Below are positions 1-7,379 of a stretch of 18,932 nt of DNA, piece by piece. The DNA is from an uncultured Lachnospiraceae bacterium (GTDB taxonomy: Bacteria; Bacillota; Clostridia; Lachnospirales; Lachnospiraceae), in NCBI GenBank assembly GCA_910586005.1, contig CAJUHG010000057.1, forward strand, positions 1-18,932, given 5' to 3'. The notes beneath the pieces are model-generated. The model had not been told where the DNA came from. It saw only the letters and a list, made by a program, of their open reading frames with translations, and made no database searches. Position numbers and translations under genes: made by a program. The stretch's first letter is position 1. Each line of letters starts with the position of its first letter.

Positions 1-615
1 GAGTACAGGCATCACATTATCTGAGACATCACTAGAAATTCCATCTACATTAATACTTGCTGTCACACGATTAATACTAGATACAATGGATTCTGGTCCA
101 GAAATTTTCAAAAGATTTGGAATAACTTCTACTGTCCCTATGGCACATCCATCTGCTGGAGTTCCTATAGTCTCTGGAGAAATTACAAACTTCCTCTCTG
201 ACAATTCCTCTAATTTTATTTGCATATTAACTGTTTTTCTAGTAATATCTATTCGCTTTTCATTTTTCTTAGCAGCAATTTCTATTGGAACTAATTTTGC
301 CTCTCCATCTTGACTTAAATCCACTTGGCTTAAATCTGCAGTTACGCTAAAATCATCACTTCCCATATCTTCCACATAACTTCTTGCACCAGTAATATAA
401 AATACTGCAATATCTGTATCACCTATAATATCTGGCACTTTTCCCATCTCTGTAATAACATTTTTATTTAAAATTTCAACTGGAACAGAAAAAGACTTTG
501 TAGCTTCTGGATCCGCCATATTTACTACTACCAACCAGAGTACAACAGAAAATAGAACAGATAAGATCTTAAGACCTGGATTATTCACCAGATGTTTCAT
601 CATTTTTTTGAACAT
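1..615 (-). CDS. cdaR: YbbR-domain protein CdaR, regulator of c-di-AMP synthase (3' part beyond window)
   Basis: This is a partial gene: 205 codons are visible and the frame is still open at the left edge. The start ATG at 615-613 is preceded by a good ribosome binding site (AGGAGG, 10 nt upstream). The protein starts with a short basic stretch (MFKKMMKHLV), then one hydrophobic helix at about residues 15-32, then an extracytoplasmic region beginning near residue 34 that reads like tandem YbbR domains (about 38-120 and 130 onward, beta-rich, with motifs such as KISGPESIV). In the known cdaA-cdaR-glmM operon, CdaR is a membrane-anchored partner that modulates the diadenylate cyclase. Here it overlaps the 3' end of cdaA by 35 bp, which implies co-translation and fits that role. 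Identification rests on this context, the topology and the YbbR-like sequence. Confidence 0.9.
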   Translation of the reverse strand, partial: MFKKMMKHLVNNPGLKILSVLFSVVLWLVVVNMADPEATKSFSVPVEILNKNVITEMGKVPDIIGDTDIAVFYITGARSYVEDMGSDDFSVTADLSQVDLSQDGEAKLVPIEIAAKKNEKRIDITRKTVNMQIKLEELSERKFVISPETIGTPADGCAIGTVEVIPNLLKISGPESIVSSINRVTASINVDGISSDVSDNVMPVL

Positions 616-1495
616 GTCTTCTCATCCTCCTTTTCCATATTCTGAATCTTGCTACATCCATAGCACCTTTGCGGATGAAATTTAATTTTCCTTTTAAATA
701 TTCTGCATCTACATTACGATAAAGTTCTCCTCCAATCGCAATAGATACATTTCCAGTTTCTTCTGATACAACAATGGTAAGAGCATCACAAACTTCACTA
801 ATTCCAACTGCTGCACGATGTCTAGTTCCCAATTCTTTACTTAATCCCATATTATCAGAGAGAGGCAAATAACAAGTTGCAGACACAATACGCTCTCCCC
901 TTACAATAATAGCTCCATCATGTAAGGGTGTATTATGTTCAAAGATATTAATTAAAAGCTGACTAGAAACTAGTGAATCTAAAGCTATTCCTGTTCTCTC
1001 ATATTCTCCAAGTGACACGTCCTGCTCTATTACAATCAATGCACCTGTTTTTACTTTCGCCATCTCATAAGTTGCCTTGACAATTTCATTGGTCACTCGT
1101 TCACTAAATCTTTCCTGATTTTTCTGTGAATCAAAAGAAAACAATGATGTAATATAATTTCTCTGTCCAAGTTGTTCTAAAGCTCGACGCAACTCAGGCT
1201 GAAAAACAATAATAATAGCAATTACTGCTACATTTATTGTCTTTCCTGCCATCCATAAAATAGTATTCATTTGAAACATGGCACAAACCATAATAAATAT
1301 TAATACTACAATAATTCCTTTTAATAAATTCCATGCCCTAGTCTGTTTCACCCAAACTAAAACATTATATATCAGGAATGAAATAATAATAATCTCTGCA
1401 ATATCAATTTTATTAAAATTAAAATTAGGTCTTTCTATCCAAAACAAATACTTAGATGCAAAGGAATTTAATATTGCAAATAAATCTTGTATCAT
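581..1495 (-). CDS. cdaA: Diadenylate cyclase CdaA (c-di-AMP synthase)
   Basis: CdaA condenses two ATP into the second messenger c-di-AMP, which controls potassium uptake, osmolyte transport and cell-wall homeostasis. The 304-residue protein is slightly longer than typical CdaA (about 270-280). Three hydrophobic segments (about 33-49, 60-75 and 86-98) anchor it in the membrane, and the DAC domain follows (about 100-265). Both catalytic signatures are present: DGA at 193-195 (in LHDGAIIV) and RHR at 225-227 (in GTRHRAAVG), plus the SEETG stretch at 244-248. The basic tail (FRIWKRRMRRHVQK) is longer than usual. The ATG at 1495 has a strong AAAGGGG site upstream. The gene lies 73 bp downstream of a membrane protein gene and overlaps cdaR, as in the classic cdaA-cdaR-glmM operon. 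Confidence 0.97.
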   Translation of the reverse strand: MIQDLFAILNSFASKYLFWIERPNFNFNKIDIAEIIIISFLIYNVLVWVKQTRAWNLLKGIIVVLIFIMVCAMFQMNTILWMAGKTINVAVIAIIIVFQPELRRALEQLGQRNYITSLFSFDSQKNQERFSERVTNEIVKATYEMAKVKTGALIVIEQDVSLGEYERTGIALDSLVSSQLLINIFEHNTPLHDGAIIVRGERIVSATCYLPLSDNMGLSKELGTRHRAAVGISEVCDALTIVVSEETGNVSIAIGGELYRNVDAEYLKGKLNFIRKGAMDVARFRIWKRRMRRHVQKNDETSGE

Positions 1496-1568
1496 TTTTT
1501 CATCCCCTTTCTATTATCTCTATATTTTTAAATATTTTTTATGAGTTTGTAACACTTGAAAACATTTT

Positions 1569-2561
1569 TTATTCTAATAAATCTTGATCAATATCTAATT
1601 CTTCTGCCAATTCTCTACGATTAACCGTAGTTCGTTTTTTAGGAGTAATTCTCTTTACTTTTTTATCTCTTTTAGCAACAAATACTTTTGGTACTGCTTT
1701 TACAAAATAATAATACTCATCATCTTCAAATTGTACTCTTTCAATTCTAGAATAATCTAAATTATACAAAAAGAATTCCAAAATGAAAGATATCACTATA
1801 GATACAAGTGTTCCTATCACAACCCAAAAGATTTGTTCTGACATATCTAGCAAAATATATCCTACCAGTAAAATTAATAATTCTACTATATTTCCTGCAA
1901 ATAACGCAATTTTCCAAGCATAGTTTACTGCTTGCCTACGTATGATATATACTATCAAAGAAGTTATAAAAAATACTGTTACAACCAAATACATCTCTTT
2001 ATTTTCTGTCAATACCTTTAATGCTGCAGTAAACTTATAAAATCCTTCCGTTTCTTCTGTGGAAGTAAAATTTACAATATTTTCTTGTACACCCTTTAAA
2101 TAAAAATAAGTGATTGCACCACATAATACTGAAAGATATGCAGAAGGCTTCTTTAACATTCCCACTGCTACTGGCATTATTTGTGGTATCCCAAAAAAAC
2201 ATAACATAGGTGTTAGAATGATACTATATCCATTTTGATGTGCAAATTTTAAATACATAAACAACATAAGCAAAAACAAGCATAAACCAATTGCACATGC
2301 TTCTAAAGACAATGCAAATAAATGCAATAATATTAATCCAACTGCTAATACCACCATTGCATTAATAGGCAAAAAAGTACAAATCAAAGACAATAGCAAA
2401 GATACTGCTGGATGATTTAATTGTTCCATATAACCAATTTCACTATTGATGATTAAAAAAACGATCAATCCTAATATAAATTTTGTACCTGCAACTACAT
2501 ATAATTCATATTTCCCATAAAAAATTCTCAATTTTTCTCTTAATTCTAATAAACTCGTCAT
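1569..2561 (-). CDS. Uncharacterised polytopic membrane protein upstream of cdaA
   Basis: A 330-residue protein that I cannot assign to a characterised family. It has about eight or nine hydrophobic helices between residues 20 and 265. A cytoplasmic, charged C-terminal tail follows, with an acidic-aromatic patch (EDDEYYYFVKAVPKVFV) and then a lysine/arginine-rich stretch ending in an acidic tip (ELDIDQDLLE). I chose the ATG at 2561 because GGAGG lies 7 nt upstream. A TTG six bases further out would put that site almost on top of the start. The ATG overlaps the TGA of the preceding gene as ATGA, so the two are translationally coupled. The next gene downstream is cdaA after 73 bp, which suggests an envelope or c-di-AMP related role, but that is inference from position only. 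Confidence 0.85.
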   Translation of the reverse strand: MTSLLELREKLRIFYGKYELYVVAGTKFILGLIVFLIINSEIGYMEQLNHPAVSLLLSLICTFLPINAMVVLAVGLILLHLFALSLEACAIGLCLFLLMLFMYLKFAHQNGYSIILTPMLCFFGIPQIMPVAVGMLKKPSAYLSVLCGAITYFYLKGVQENIVNFTSTEETEGFYKFTAALKVLTENKEMYLVVTVFFITSLIVYIIRRQAVNYAWKIALFAGNIVELLILLVGYILLDMSEQIFWVVIGTLVSIVISFILEFFLYNLDYSRIERVQFEDDEYYYFVKAVPKVFVAKRDKKVKRITPKKRTTVNRRELAEELDIDQDLLE

Positions 2562-2977
2562 TTCCAATCCTCCAAAGGCTGTATTCTATCTTCTTTTTCC
2601 TGAAGTTTTTGTACTTTCTTCAATAGAGAATAATACTTCCTCATACTGGTATTGGCTTTCGTATAACGATGCTTATAAACTATATAAGCAATAATCTGAT
2701 AAATTATAACAAATATTACATATTCTATTAAGATTGATACTCCTAATGAAGGTAACTCTTGACCATTGAAAAAATCTGACATATCTTCCATTTTATATAG
2801 CAACCAAAGTAATAACAAAATTCCAAAAGATATAGTAGAAGTAATAAACGTTTTAATCATCTCATAGCTTACATAATCTCTTTGATAATATTGTCTTATG
2901 GGTATATACTCTTTTCCTTCTCCTTCTTCATAAGAGGCCATTTTCGTCATCAGGCGAATTCTCTCTTCGTTCAACAT
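2558..2977 (-). CDS. Small two-helix membrane protein, unknown function
   Basis: A 139-residue protein with a polar N-terminal segment (MLNEERIRLMTKMASYEEGE), two hydrophobic helices (about residues 44-62 and 80-100) and a basic C-terminal segment likely to form a coiled coil (KYYSLLKKVQKLQEKEDR). The style resembles small membrane proteins found with cdaA operons in Lachnospiraceae; that is an impression from memory, not a search. It is the first gene of a presumed four-gene unit ending in cdaA-cdaR and shares an ATGA overlap with the next gene. The ATG at 2977 has only a distant GGATGG upstream, so a start at Met10 (2950) cannot be excluded, though the residues before it look coding. No enzymatic motif is visible. 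Confidence 0.8.
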   Translation of the reverse strand: MLNEERIRLMTKMASYEEGEGKEYIPIRQYYQRDYVSYEMIKTFITSTISFGILLLLWLLYKMEDMSDFFNGQELPSLGVSILIEYVIFVIIYQIIAYIVYKHRYTKANTSMRKYYSLLKKVQKLQEKEDRIQPLEDWK

Positions 2978-3015
2978 AGACTACACCATCCTATTTCCCG
3001 AAATTATTCAGCCTT

Positions 3016-3024
3016 ATTATAACA
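3016..3024 (-). promoter_or_regulatory. Extended -10 promoter for the membrane protein/cdaA operon
   Basis: On the minus strand the sequence reads TGTTATAAT, a perfect extended -10 box. No good -35 hexamer is found 16-18 nt upstream, as is usual for extended -10 promoters. It sits about 40 bp upstream of the first gene of the operon, so it is the best candidate for the start of that transcript. Confidence 0.6.
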
Positions 3025-3154
3025 CACATTCCTTCTTAGGAAAAGATTTTAGTCACATATAGATGAAAAAGAGTTTCCCCTTATAGGATTTTCCAATTAC
3101 ATTATCATTTTCTTTTCTCACAATATACTCTTTTTATCCTCACTTTACCTTTTT

Positions 3155-3213
3155 ATTTCATAGGAAAGACATATACTTTAACACTTCGCAGTAACATGGT
3201 CTTTCTTATGAAA
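3155..3213 (+). repeat. 59-bp hairpin repeat, copy 1
   Basis: Copy 1 of a 59-bp direct repeat; copy 2 lies exactly 189 bp to the right and 57 of 59 positions are identical. Each copy is itself an imperfect hairpin: TTTCATAGGAAAGAC at the left end pairs with GTCTTTCTTATGAAA at the right end with one mismatch (a G-U wobble in RNA), around a loop of about 28 nt containing ACACTTCGCAGTAACATG. The strand assignment is arbitrary. Confidence 0.9.
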
Positions 3214-3343
3214 AAACAAAGTGCGCAAGCCCACTTCAATTCCACTAGTCCCTCACGCATGAGGGGATTGCATACTTTGTCGCGACACGTGCAGTCGCCT
3301 AAACGGCATCATACCTCTTGCACGTGTGTGCATCCTATTTTTC
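3214..3343. other. Structured 130-bp segment between the two repeats
   Basis: This spacer is GC-richer than the surrounding intergenic DNA and full of inverted repeats. They are AAGTG (3219-3223) with CACTT (3232-3236); ACAAAGT (3216-3222) with ACTTTGT (3274-3280); CCCTC (3250-3254) with GAGGG (3261-3265); and ACACGTGCA (3285-3293) with TGCACGTGT (3319-3327), a perfect 9-bp stem. A competing stem, GCGAC (3282-3286) with GTCGC (3294-3298), would exclude the last one. I see no coding capacity: the short plus-strand frame through it merely begins and ends in the two repeats. It could be a structured RNA or the core of a non-autonomous mobile element. Confidence 0.7.
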
Positions 3344-3402
3344 ATTTCATAGGAAAGATGTATACTTTAACACTTCGCAGTAACATGGTCTTTCTTATGA
3401 AA
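3344..3402 (+). repeat. 59-bp hairpin repeat, copy 2
   Basis: Copy 2 of the 59-bp repeat, differing from copy 1 only by a CA-to-TG change just after the left arm (AGGAAAGATG instead of AGGAAAGACA). It ends 2 bp before the T-tract of the yvyF terminator. Both copies keep the pairing potential of their arms. Confidence 0.9.
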
Positions 3403-3404
3403 TG

Positions 3405-3498
3405 AAAAAATAAAACTGCCGTGATAGCCGCCCCTCTATATCAGTTGTACCTTATTAGTACTTCTTTTCTGTGGGCGGCATATCCTGCCGGCAGTTTT
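3405..3498 (-). terminator. Long two-stage hairpin terminator after yvyF
   Basis: On the minus strand the yvyF stop codon runs straight into a perfect 10-bp stem (AAAACTGCCG 3412-3421 with CGGCAGTTTT 3489-3498). After an internal loop comes a perfect 7-bp GC stem (GCCGCCC 3427-3433 with GGGCGGC 3473-3479) enclosing about 39 nt. It is followed by TTTTATTTTTT, so it fits an intrinsic terminator. At roughly 87 nt it is far longer than a standard one. CTGCCGGCAG (3485-3494) is also self-complementary, so an alternative fold is possible. Confidence 0.8.
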
Positions 3499-3905
3499 TA
3501 ATTATCCAAAAACCTCATTCTGTCTTTCTGACTTGAATTTTTCTTAGTTTTGACGCTTCCAATTGGACGTTTCATTGCACTAGAAAATTCATTCTGAAGC
3601 GTAGTTCTGCATCTGTCACAAAATCTTCCTGTCAATACTTTGCCACCACATGCCTCACACTCTAAAGTAATCTGAGATTCCTCTGTAAAAGTTAAACGCT
3701 CTTCTCTTACCCATTGCTTTATTTGTTTTACAGTAACATCATTTTCTTCTGCAATTACATTCAATGGTGCCTTTGGATTTTCTTTTAGAAATTCTTTCAC
3801 TTTTTGAAATCTCTCTTCTAACTCTGTAAGACAACTTGGACACAACTGTTGCCCTTGCAGATAATTAAAAAGTCTTCCACAACCTTTGCAATTTCTTACC
3901 TCCAT
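3498..3905 (-). CDS. yvyF: YvyF-like flagellar-operon protein (TIGR03826 type)
   Basis: A 135-residue protein of the small zinc-ribbon/helix-turn-helix family found beside comF and flagellar regulon genes in Firmicutes (yvyF in Bacillus). Two four-cysteine zinc sites are visible: C6, C9, C22, C25 and C83, C86, C96, C99. Between them lies a helix-turn-helix-like segment at about 48-71 (LNVIAEENDVTVKQIKQWVR). The basic tail (about 110-130) is probably disordered. The start has AGGAGG 8 nt upstream. The gene lies 12 bp after comF and is the last gene of its transcript. In Bacillus the next gene is flgM; here a terminator follows instead, so the flagellar regulon continues elsewhere. Family function is poorly known; a regulatory role in motility is usually supposed. 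Confidence 0.88.
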   Translation of the reverse strand: MEVRNCKGCGRLFNYLQGQQLCPSCLTELEERFQKVKEFLKENPKAPLNVIAEENDVTVKQIKQWVREERLTFTEESQITLECEACGGKVLTGRFCDRCRTTLQNEFSSAMKRPIGSVKTKKNSSQKDRMRFLDN

Positions 3906-3917
3906 ACCTTCTTCCTC

Positions 3918-4643
3918 CTAATATCCCTTGCCGATGCTAATGCTTAGACAATAAATCTGGTCTACACCTGCCTGCTTCAATGTTCTTGTAGCTTCATTCA
4001 TCGTGCTTCCGGTCGTATAAATATCATCTATTAGTAAGATATGGTCTAATTGTACCTTATTTACACTTGTTTTAAAAGCCCTTTTCAAATTATTTTTCCG
4101 CTCTTCCTCGTTTAATTCTTTTTGTGCTTTTGTATCAAGAACTCGAATTAGTAAGTTATGATATACTGGAATTTTCATTCTTTTTCCAATTTCATCTGCA
4201 ACTAGCGCTGCCTGATTAAAACCACGTTGTCGCATCCTTTTTTTTGAAAGTGGTATGGGAATAATTGCTTGAACTCCACATTTTTTCATCCATTCACCAT
4301 ACACATTTACTAACTCTAATCCATAATATGTAGCATACTCTTGACGATTACAATATTTAAAACGATAAAGAGATTCTCTTACTTCATCTTTATATATCCA
4401 TAATGCTTTTCCTTGTATATATTCTTTCCTTTTCTTTTCGCAATCATAACAATATTCTTGCTTTTTATCTACTATTGGCTTCCCACATTTGTAACATACA
4501 GGCTCTTTTATGTATTCTGGTTTATCTCTACAGCAATTACACACAAACTCTCTAGGTACAAGTATAGAATGAAATAAAACTTTATCACAAAAAGGACATC
4601 GTGGTGGAAATAAAATATGCATGAACTTCTTTGTCAAATCCAT
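3918..4643 (-). CDS. comF: ComF family amidophosphoribosyltransferase-like protein (late competence)
   Basis: A 241-residue ComFC-type protein, needed for uptake or processing of transforming DNA in competent bacteria. The N-terminus carries two zinc-binding cysteine clusters (C16/C19 with C35/C38, and C50/C53 with C65/C68). The C-terminal half is a PRTase fold with the PRPP-loop signature LIDDIYTTGST at 204-214 and the RQRGFNQA motif at 138-145, both typical of ComFC. The ATG at 4643 lacks a good ribosome binding site (nearest GGAG is about 20 nt away); Met8 is an alternative start, but the chosen one gives the usual leader before LFPPRCPFC. No comFA helicase gene is adjacent; the upstream neighbour is recD2, 164 bp away, with a hairpin between. 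Confidence 0.92.
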   Translation of the reverse strand: MDLTKKFMHILFPPRCPFCDKVLFHSILVPREFVCNCCRDKPEYIKEPVCYKCGKPIVDKKQEYCYDCEKKRKEYIQGKALWIYKDEVRESLYRFKYCNRQEYATYYGLELVNVYGEWMKKCGVQAIIPIPLSKKRMRQRGFNQAALVADEIGKRMKIPVYHNLLIRVLDTKAQKELNEEERKNNLKRAFKTSVNKVQLDHILLIDDIYTTGSTMNEATRTLKQAGVDQIYCLSISIGKGY

Positions 4644-4730
4644 TTTATTATTTTTTAAAATTCTCTCCGGCAGATTTTATGGTATCACACTTCCTACAAG
4701 GTTTCTATAAATATTTTCTTAAGAATTTAT

Positions 4731-4770
4731 AAAAAAGGAATCATTGATTCTTATGAATTTTTTCATAAGA
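4731..4770 (-). terminator. Probable terminator after recD2
   Basis: A perfect 9-bp inverted repeat with a TTTT loop (TCTTATGAA 4749-4757, TTCATAAGA 4762-4770) is followed on the minus strand by a second short palindrome (GAATCAATGATTCC) and six T. It lies 38 bp beyond the recD2 stop. The stem is AT-only apart from two GC pairs, so termination may be weak and comF could be partly transcribed by read-through. Confidence 0.55.
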
Positions 4771-4807
4771 CATGCATAAGAAACACCTAATTTTTTTACT
4801 TGATATT

Positions 4808-7003
4808 TTATTTTAATCTTTCTCTTAATCCAGTAAATCGTTTCTGTTCACTAACATTTGCAATCATTTCCTGAAAAGTCACATCACTTCCTACCAAAGT
4901 TACACATCTTTTCGCTCTAGTGACTGCTGTATATAGCAAATTACGATTCATTAACATTTTGGGGCCTGTTAAAAGTGGCATTACAATTGCAGGATATTCA
5001 CTGCCTTGTGATTTATGAATGGTAATTGCATAAGCAAGTTCTAACTCTTCTAATTGTTGAAAAGAATAATTCACGCTCCGCCCCTCATCAAATTCAACTG
5101 TCAATATCTCTTGCATTGCATTAATACTACGTATCATTCCCATATCTCCATTAAATATTCCCATGCCTTTATCAATGACCAATCCATATTTACTGCGGAT
5201 TTCCCACTCTAATTGATAATTATTTTTAATTTGCATCACTTTATCTCCCTCTCGGAAGATAATGTCCCCATGTTCTTTTTCTTTTTTATCATTTTGGGGT
5301 GGATTCAAATACTGCTGTAAAATCCCATTTAATCGCTCAACTCCTAATAGCCCTTTACGCATGGGTGTCAAAACCTGAATATCAAAAGGTTCTGCTTGCA
5401 CAAATTTAGGCAATTTTTGTTGTATTAGCTGAAGCACTACACTGATAATTACATTTGCATCAAAACGTTTTAAAAAGAAAAAATCCATGCTTTTATTATC
5501 TAGTATTACCTCTTCCCCACGATTAATTTTATGGGCATTTACAATAATATCACTTTGTGTTGCCTGACGAAAAATTTTATTTAATTTTACTACATGAAAC
5601 TTTTCAGAATCAATAATATCTTTTAATACACTTCCTGGTCCTACACTGGGGAGTTGATTTACATCACCAACTAAAATTAAGCGTGTTCCTTCTGCTACTG
5701 CTTTTAACAATGCATACATCAGAGAAATATCTACCATGGACATTTCATCAATAATAATCACATCTGTTTCTAGCGGATTTTGTTCATTGTGCTCAAATCC
5801 TGTTGTTTCTTCCATTCCCCCATTTAATTCTAACATTCGGTGAATCGTACGAGCTTCATATCCAGTTGTTTCACTCATTCTTTTTGCTGCACGTCCTGTC
5901 GGCGCTGCAAGAAAAATATCCATACCTTCCATTTCAAAATAACGGATAATTGTATTAATTGTGGTAGTTTTTCCTGTTCCTGGCCCTCCAGTAATCACCA
6001 TTAAACCATTTCTTACTGCTTCTTTTACCGCTTCTACTTGCAATTCATCCAACTTCATACCTAAATCTTGTTCAATTCCTCTAATACGTTTTTTAATCTC
6101 AACTTCTGGAACATCATAAGAAATATCTAGCTGCTTTAAAATAGCTGCCGTATTAGCCTCCATATAATAATAAGTGGATGTATAAATAAATGGAATATGC
6201 TCTTTTTCTTTTATTATTAATTTTTTATCTATTGCTAAATTCATATAATGTTTTTCAATGTATTCTGGAGAAATTTTTAGAAGTTCACATACTTTCTGTG
6301 TTAATAGTTTTGATGGTAAACAAGTATGTCCCTCCTGAGATGACTGCATCAATGCATATAAAATTCCGCTTCGAATGCGGAAATCAGAATCGGTGTGGAT
6401 TCCAATTCTGGATGCAATCTCATCCGCAATCCGAAAACCCACACCTTGTATATCCTCTGCTAAGCGGTATGGATTTTCTTTTAAAATTCCATACAACTCC
6501 TGTCCATAAGTTTGATAAATTTTCACTGACAAGGTTTGTGAAATGCCATATTGTTGCAAAAAGAGCATTGCCTGACGCAAATCACGCTTTTCTTCCACTT
6601 GCTCTGCAATCTCTATCGCCTTTCTTTGACTAATCCCTTTAATCTCAGCCAAACGTTCTGGTTCTTTTTCAATAATACAAAACGTATCCTTTTTAAATTT
6701 CTTGACAATACGAGCTGCTAATGCAGGTCCAATCCCTTTAATAGCTCCAGAAGCAAGATATCGTTCAATAGAGACAATATCTTCTGGCGGTTTTACTTGA
6801 AAGGAATTCATTTTAAACTGTCTGCCATAAGAAGGATGAGTGGTATAGTCTCCTGTCAGTTCTAAAGTTTCTCCTTCACTAACCCCGTGAAAAATTCCCA
6901 CACAAGTAATTTCCTCTTCTTCACAAACAAAATTTAACACGGTATACCCATTCTCTATATTTTGATATACAATATGTTCCACATATCCTGTCAATATTTC
7001 CAC
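4808..7003 (-). CDS. recD2: RecD2-type ATP-dependent 5'-3' DNA helicase
   Basis: A 731-residue SF1B helicase of the RecD2/YrrC type, which works without RecBC. The N-terminal domain (1-75, OB-like) is followed by helix-hairpin-helix repeats (KGIGPALAARI near 89, KGISQRKAIEI near 122, GVGFRIADEI near 187). The motor has Walker A TGGPGTGKT at 338-346, Walker B DEMS at 419-422, motif III GDVNQLPSVGPG at 446-457, an SH3-like insertion, HKSQGSEY at 663-670 and YTAVTRAK at 691-698. The start is GTG, four bases after the stop of the rod-binding gene and with no recognisable Shine-Dalgarno, so translation probably depends on re-initiation from the gene upstream. It is the last gene of the mbl-flagellar transcript and has no obvious functional link to motility. 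Confidence 0.95.
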   Translation of the reverse strand: MEILTGYVEHIVYQNIENGYTVLNFVCEEEEITCVGIFHGVSEGETLELTGDYTTHPSYGRQFKMNSFQVKPPEDIVSIERYLASGAIKGIGPALAARIVKKFKKDTFCIIEKEPERLAEIKGISQRKAIEIAEQVEEKRDLRQAMLFLQQYGISQTLSVKIYQTYGQELYGILKENPYRLAEDIQGVGFRIADEIASRIGIHTDSDFRIRSGILYALMQSSQEGHTCLPSKLLTQKVCELLKISPEYIEKHYMNLAIDKKLIIKEKEHIPFIYTSTYYYMEANTAAILKQLDISYDVPEVEIKKRIRGIEQDLGMKLDELQVEAVKEAVRNGLMVITGGPGTGKTTTINTIIRYFEMEGMDIFLAAPTGRAAKRMSETTGYEARTIHRMLELNGGMEETTGFEHNEQNPLETDVIIIDEMSMVDISLMYALLKAVAEGTRLILVGDVNQLPSVGPGSVLKDIIDSEKFHVVKLNKIFRQATQSDIIVNAHKINRGEEVILDNKSMDFFFLKRFDANVIISVVLQLIQQKLPKFVQAEPFDIQVLTPMRKGLLGVERLNGILQQYLNPPQNDKKEKEHGDIIFREGDKVMQIKNNYQLEWEIRSKYGLVIDKGMGIFNGDMGMIRSINAMQEILTVEFDEGRSVNYSFQQLEELELAYAITIHKSQGSEYPAIVMPLLTGPKMLMNRNLLYTAVTRAKRCVTLVGSDVTFQEMIANVSEQKRFTGLRERLK

Positions 7004-7007
7004 AATC

Positions 7008-7358
7008 TTATTCTAGACCATAATTGCGCTTCATCTGCTCATACAAAATCTGTGCAATTCCTAGTCCTTCTCCCTCTGAAGCCTGTTCTGCAAAACTCTG
7101 AGTCATCTGTTCTTTGTAATAGTCTTGTAACTGTTTGGTAGAACCTGAAATCTCACTACTAGATTCAGGCACCATTTTTTGCATAGCCTTGAACATCTGT
7201 TCAATAAAATAAGCTTCAAAATCTTTACACACATCCATCAATTCATCTTTTGTCGCTGTAGATAAATCAGAATTTAAAGTTTCTTCCAATTTACTTGTAC
7301 TATTAGATGTAGTATCTGTATTATAATAAGAATTTAATCCTTCCACACTAAGACTCAT
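7008..7358 (-). CDS. Flagellar rod-binding protein (FlgJ N-terminal domain type)
   Basis: A 116-residue protein made almost entirely of the rod-binding domain that caps or scaffolds the growing flagellar rod in the envelope. The signature is at about 46-61 (KDFEAYFIEQMFKAMQ), followed by a conserved amphipathic region to the end (YYKEQMTQSFAEQASEGEGLGIAQILYEQM). The first 35 residues are rich in Ser/Thr/Asn and low in complexity. It lacks the muramidase domain of enterobacterial FlgJ, which is normal for Gram-positives. The start has AGAAGGG 6 nt upstream. It follows flhP by 21 bp, the usual order for a rod gene cluster. Confidence 0.9.
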   Translation of the reverse strand: MSLSVEGLNSYYNTDTTSNSTSKLEETLNSDLSTATKDELMDVCKDFEAYFIEQMFKAMQKMVPESSSEISGSTKQLQDYYKEQMTQSFAEQASEGEGLGIAQILYEQMKRNYGLE

Positions 7359-7379
7359 CGTTTCCCTTCTTTCTTAACA

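Noticed and set aside
2562..2567. TTG start for the large membrane protein
   Set aside because: The ribosome site GGAGG would be almost adjacent to the TTG, whereas the ATG at 2561 has ideal 7-nt spacing and forms an ATGA overlap.
3155..3402. CRISPR array
   Set aside because: Only two repeats, 59 bp long with a 130-bp spacer and no cas genes; this does not fit a CRISPR layout.
3196..3405. 69-codon plus-strand frame across the repeat region
   Set aside because: It begins and ends with the same peptide (NMVFLMK) only because it reads both 59-bp repeats; no ribosome site, biased composition, and it lies in strongly structured non-coding DNA.
4749..4770. A third copy of the 59-bp repeat
   Set aside because: It shares only the TCTTATGAA half-arm with the repeats and lacks the conserved loop, so a relation is not supported.
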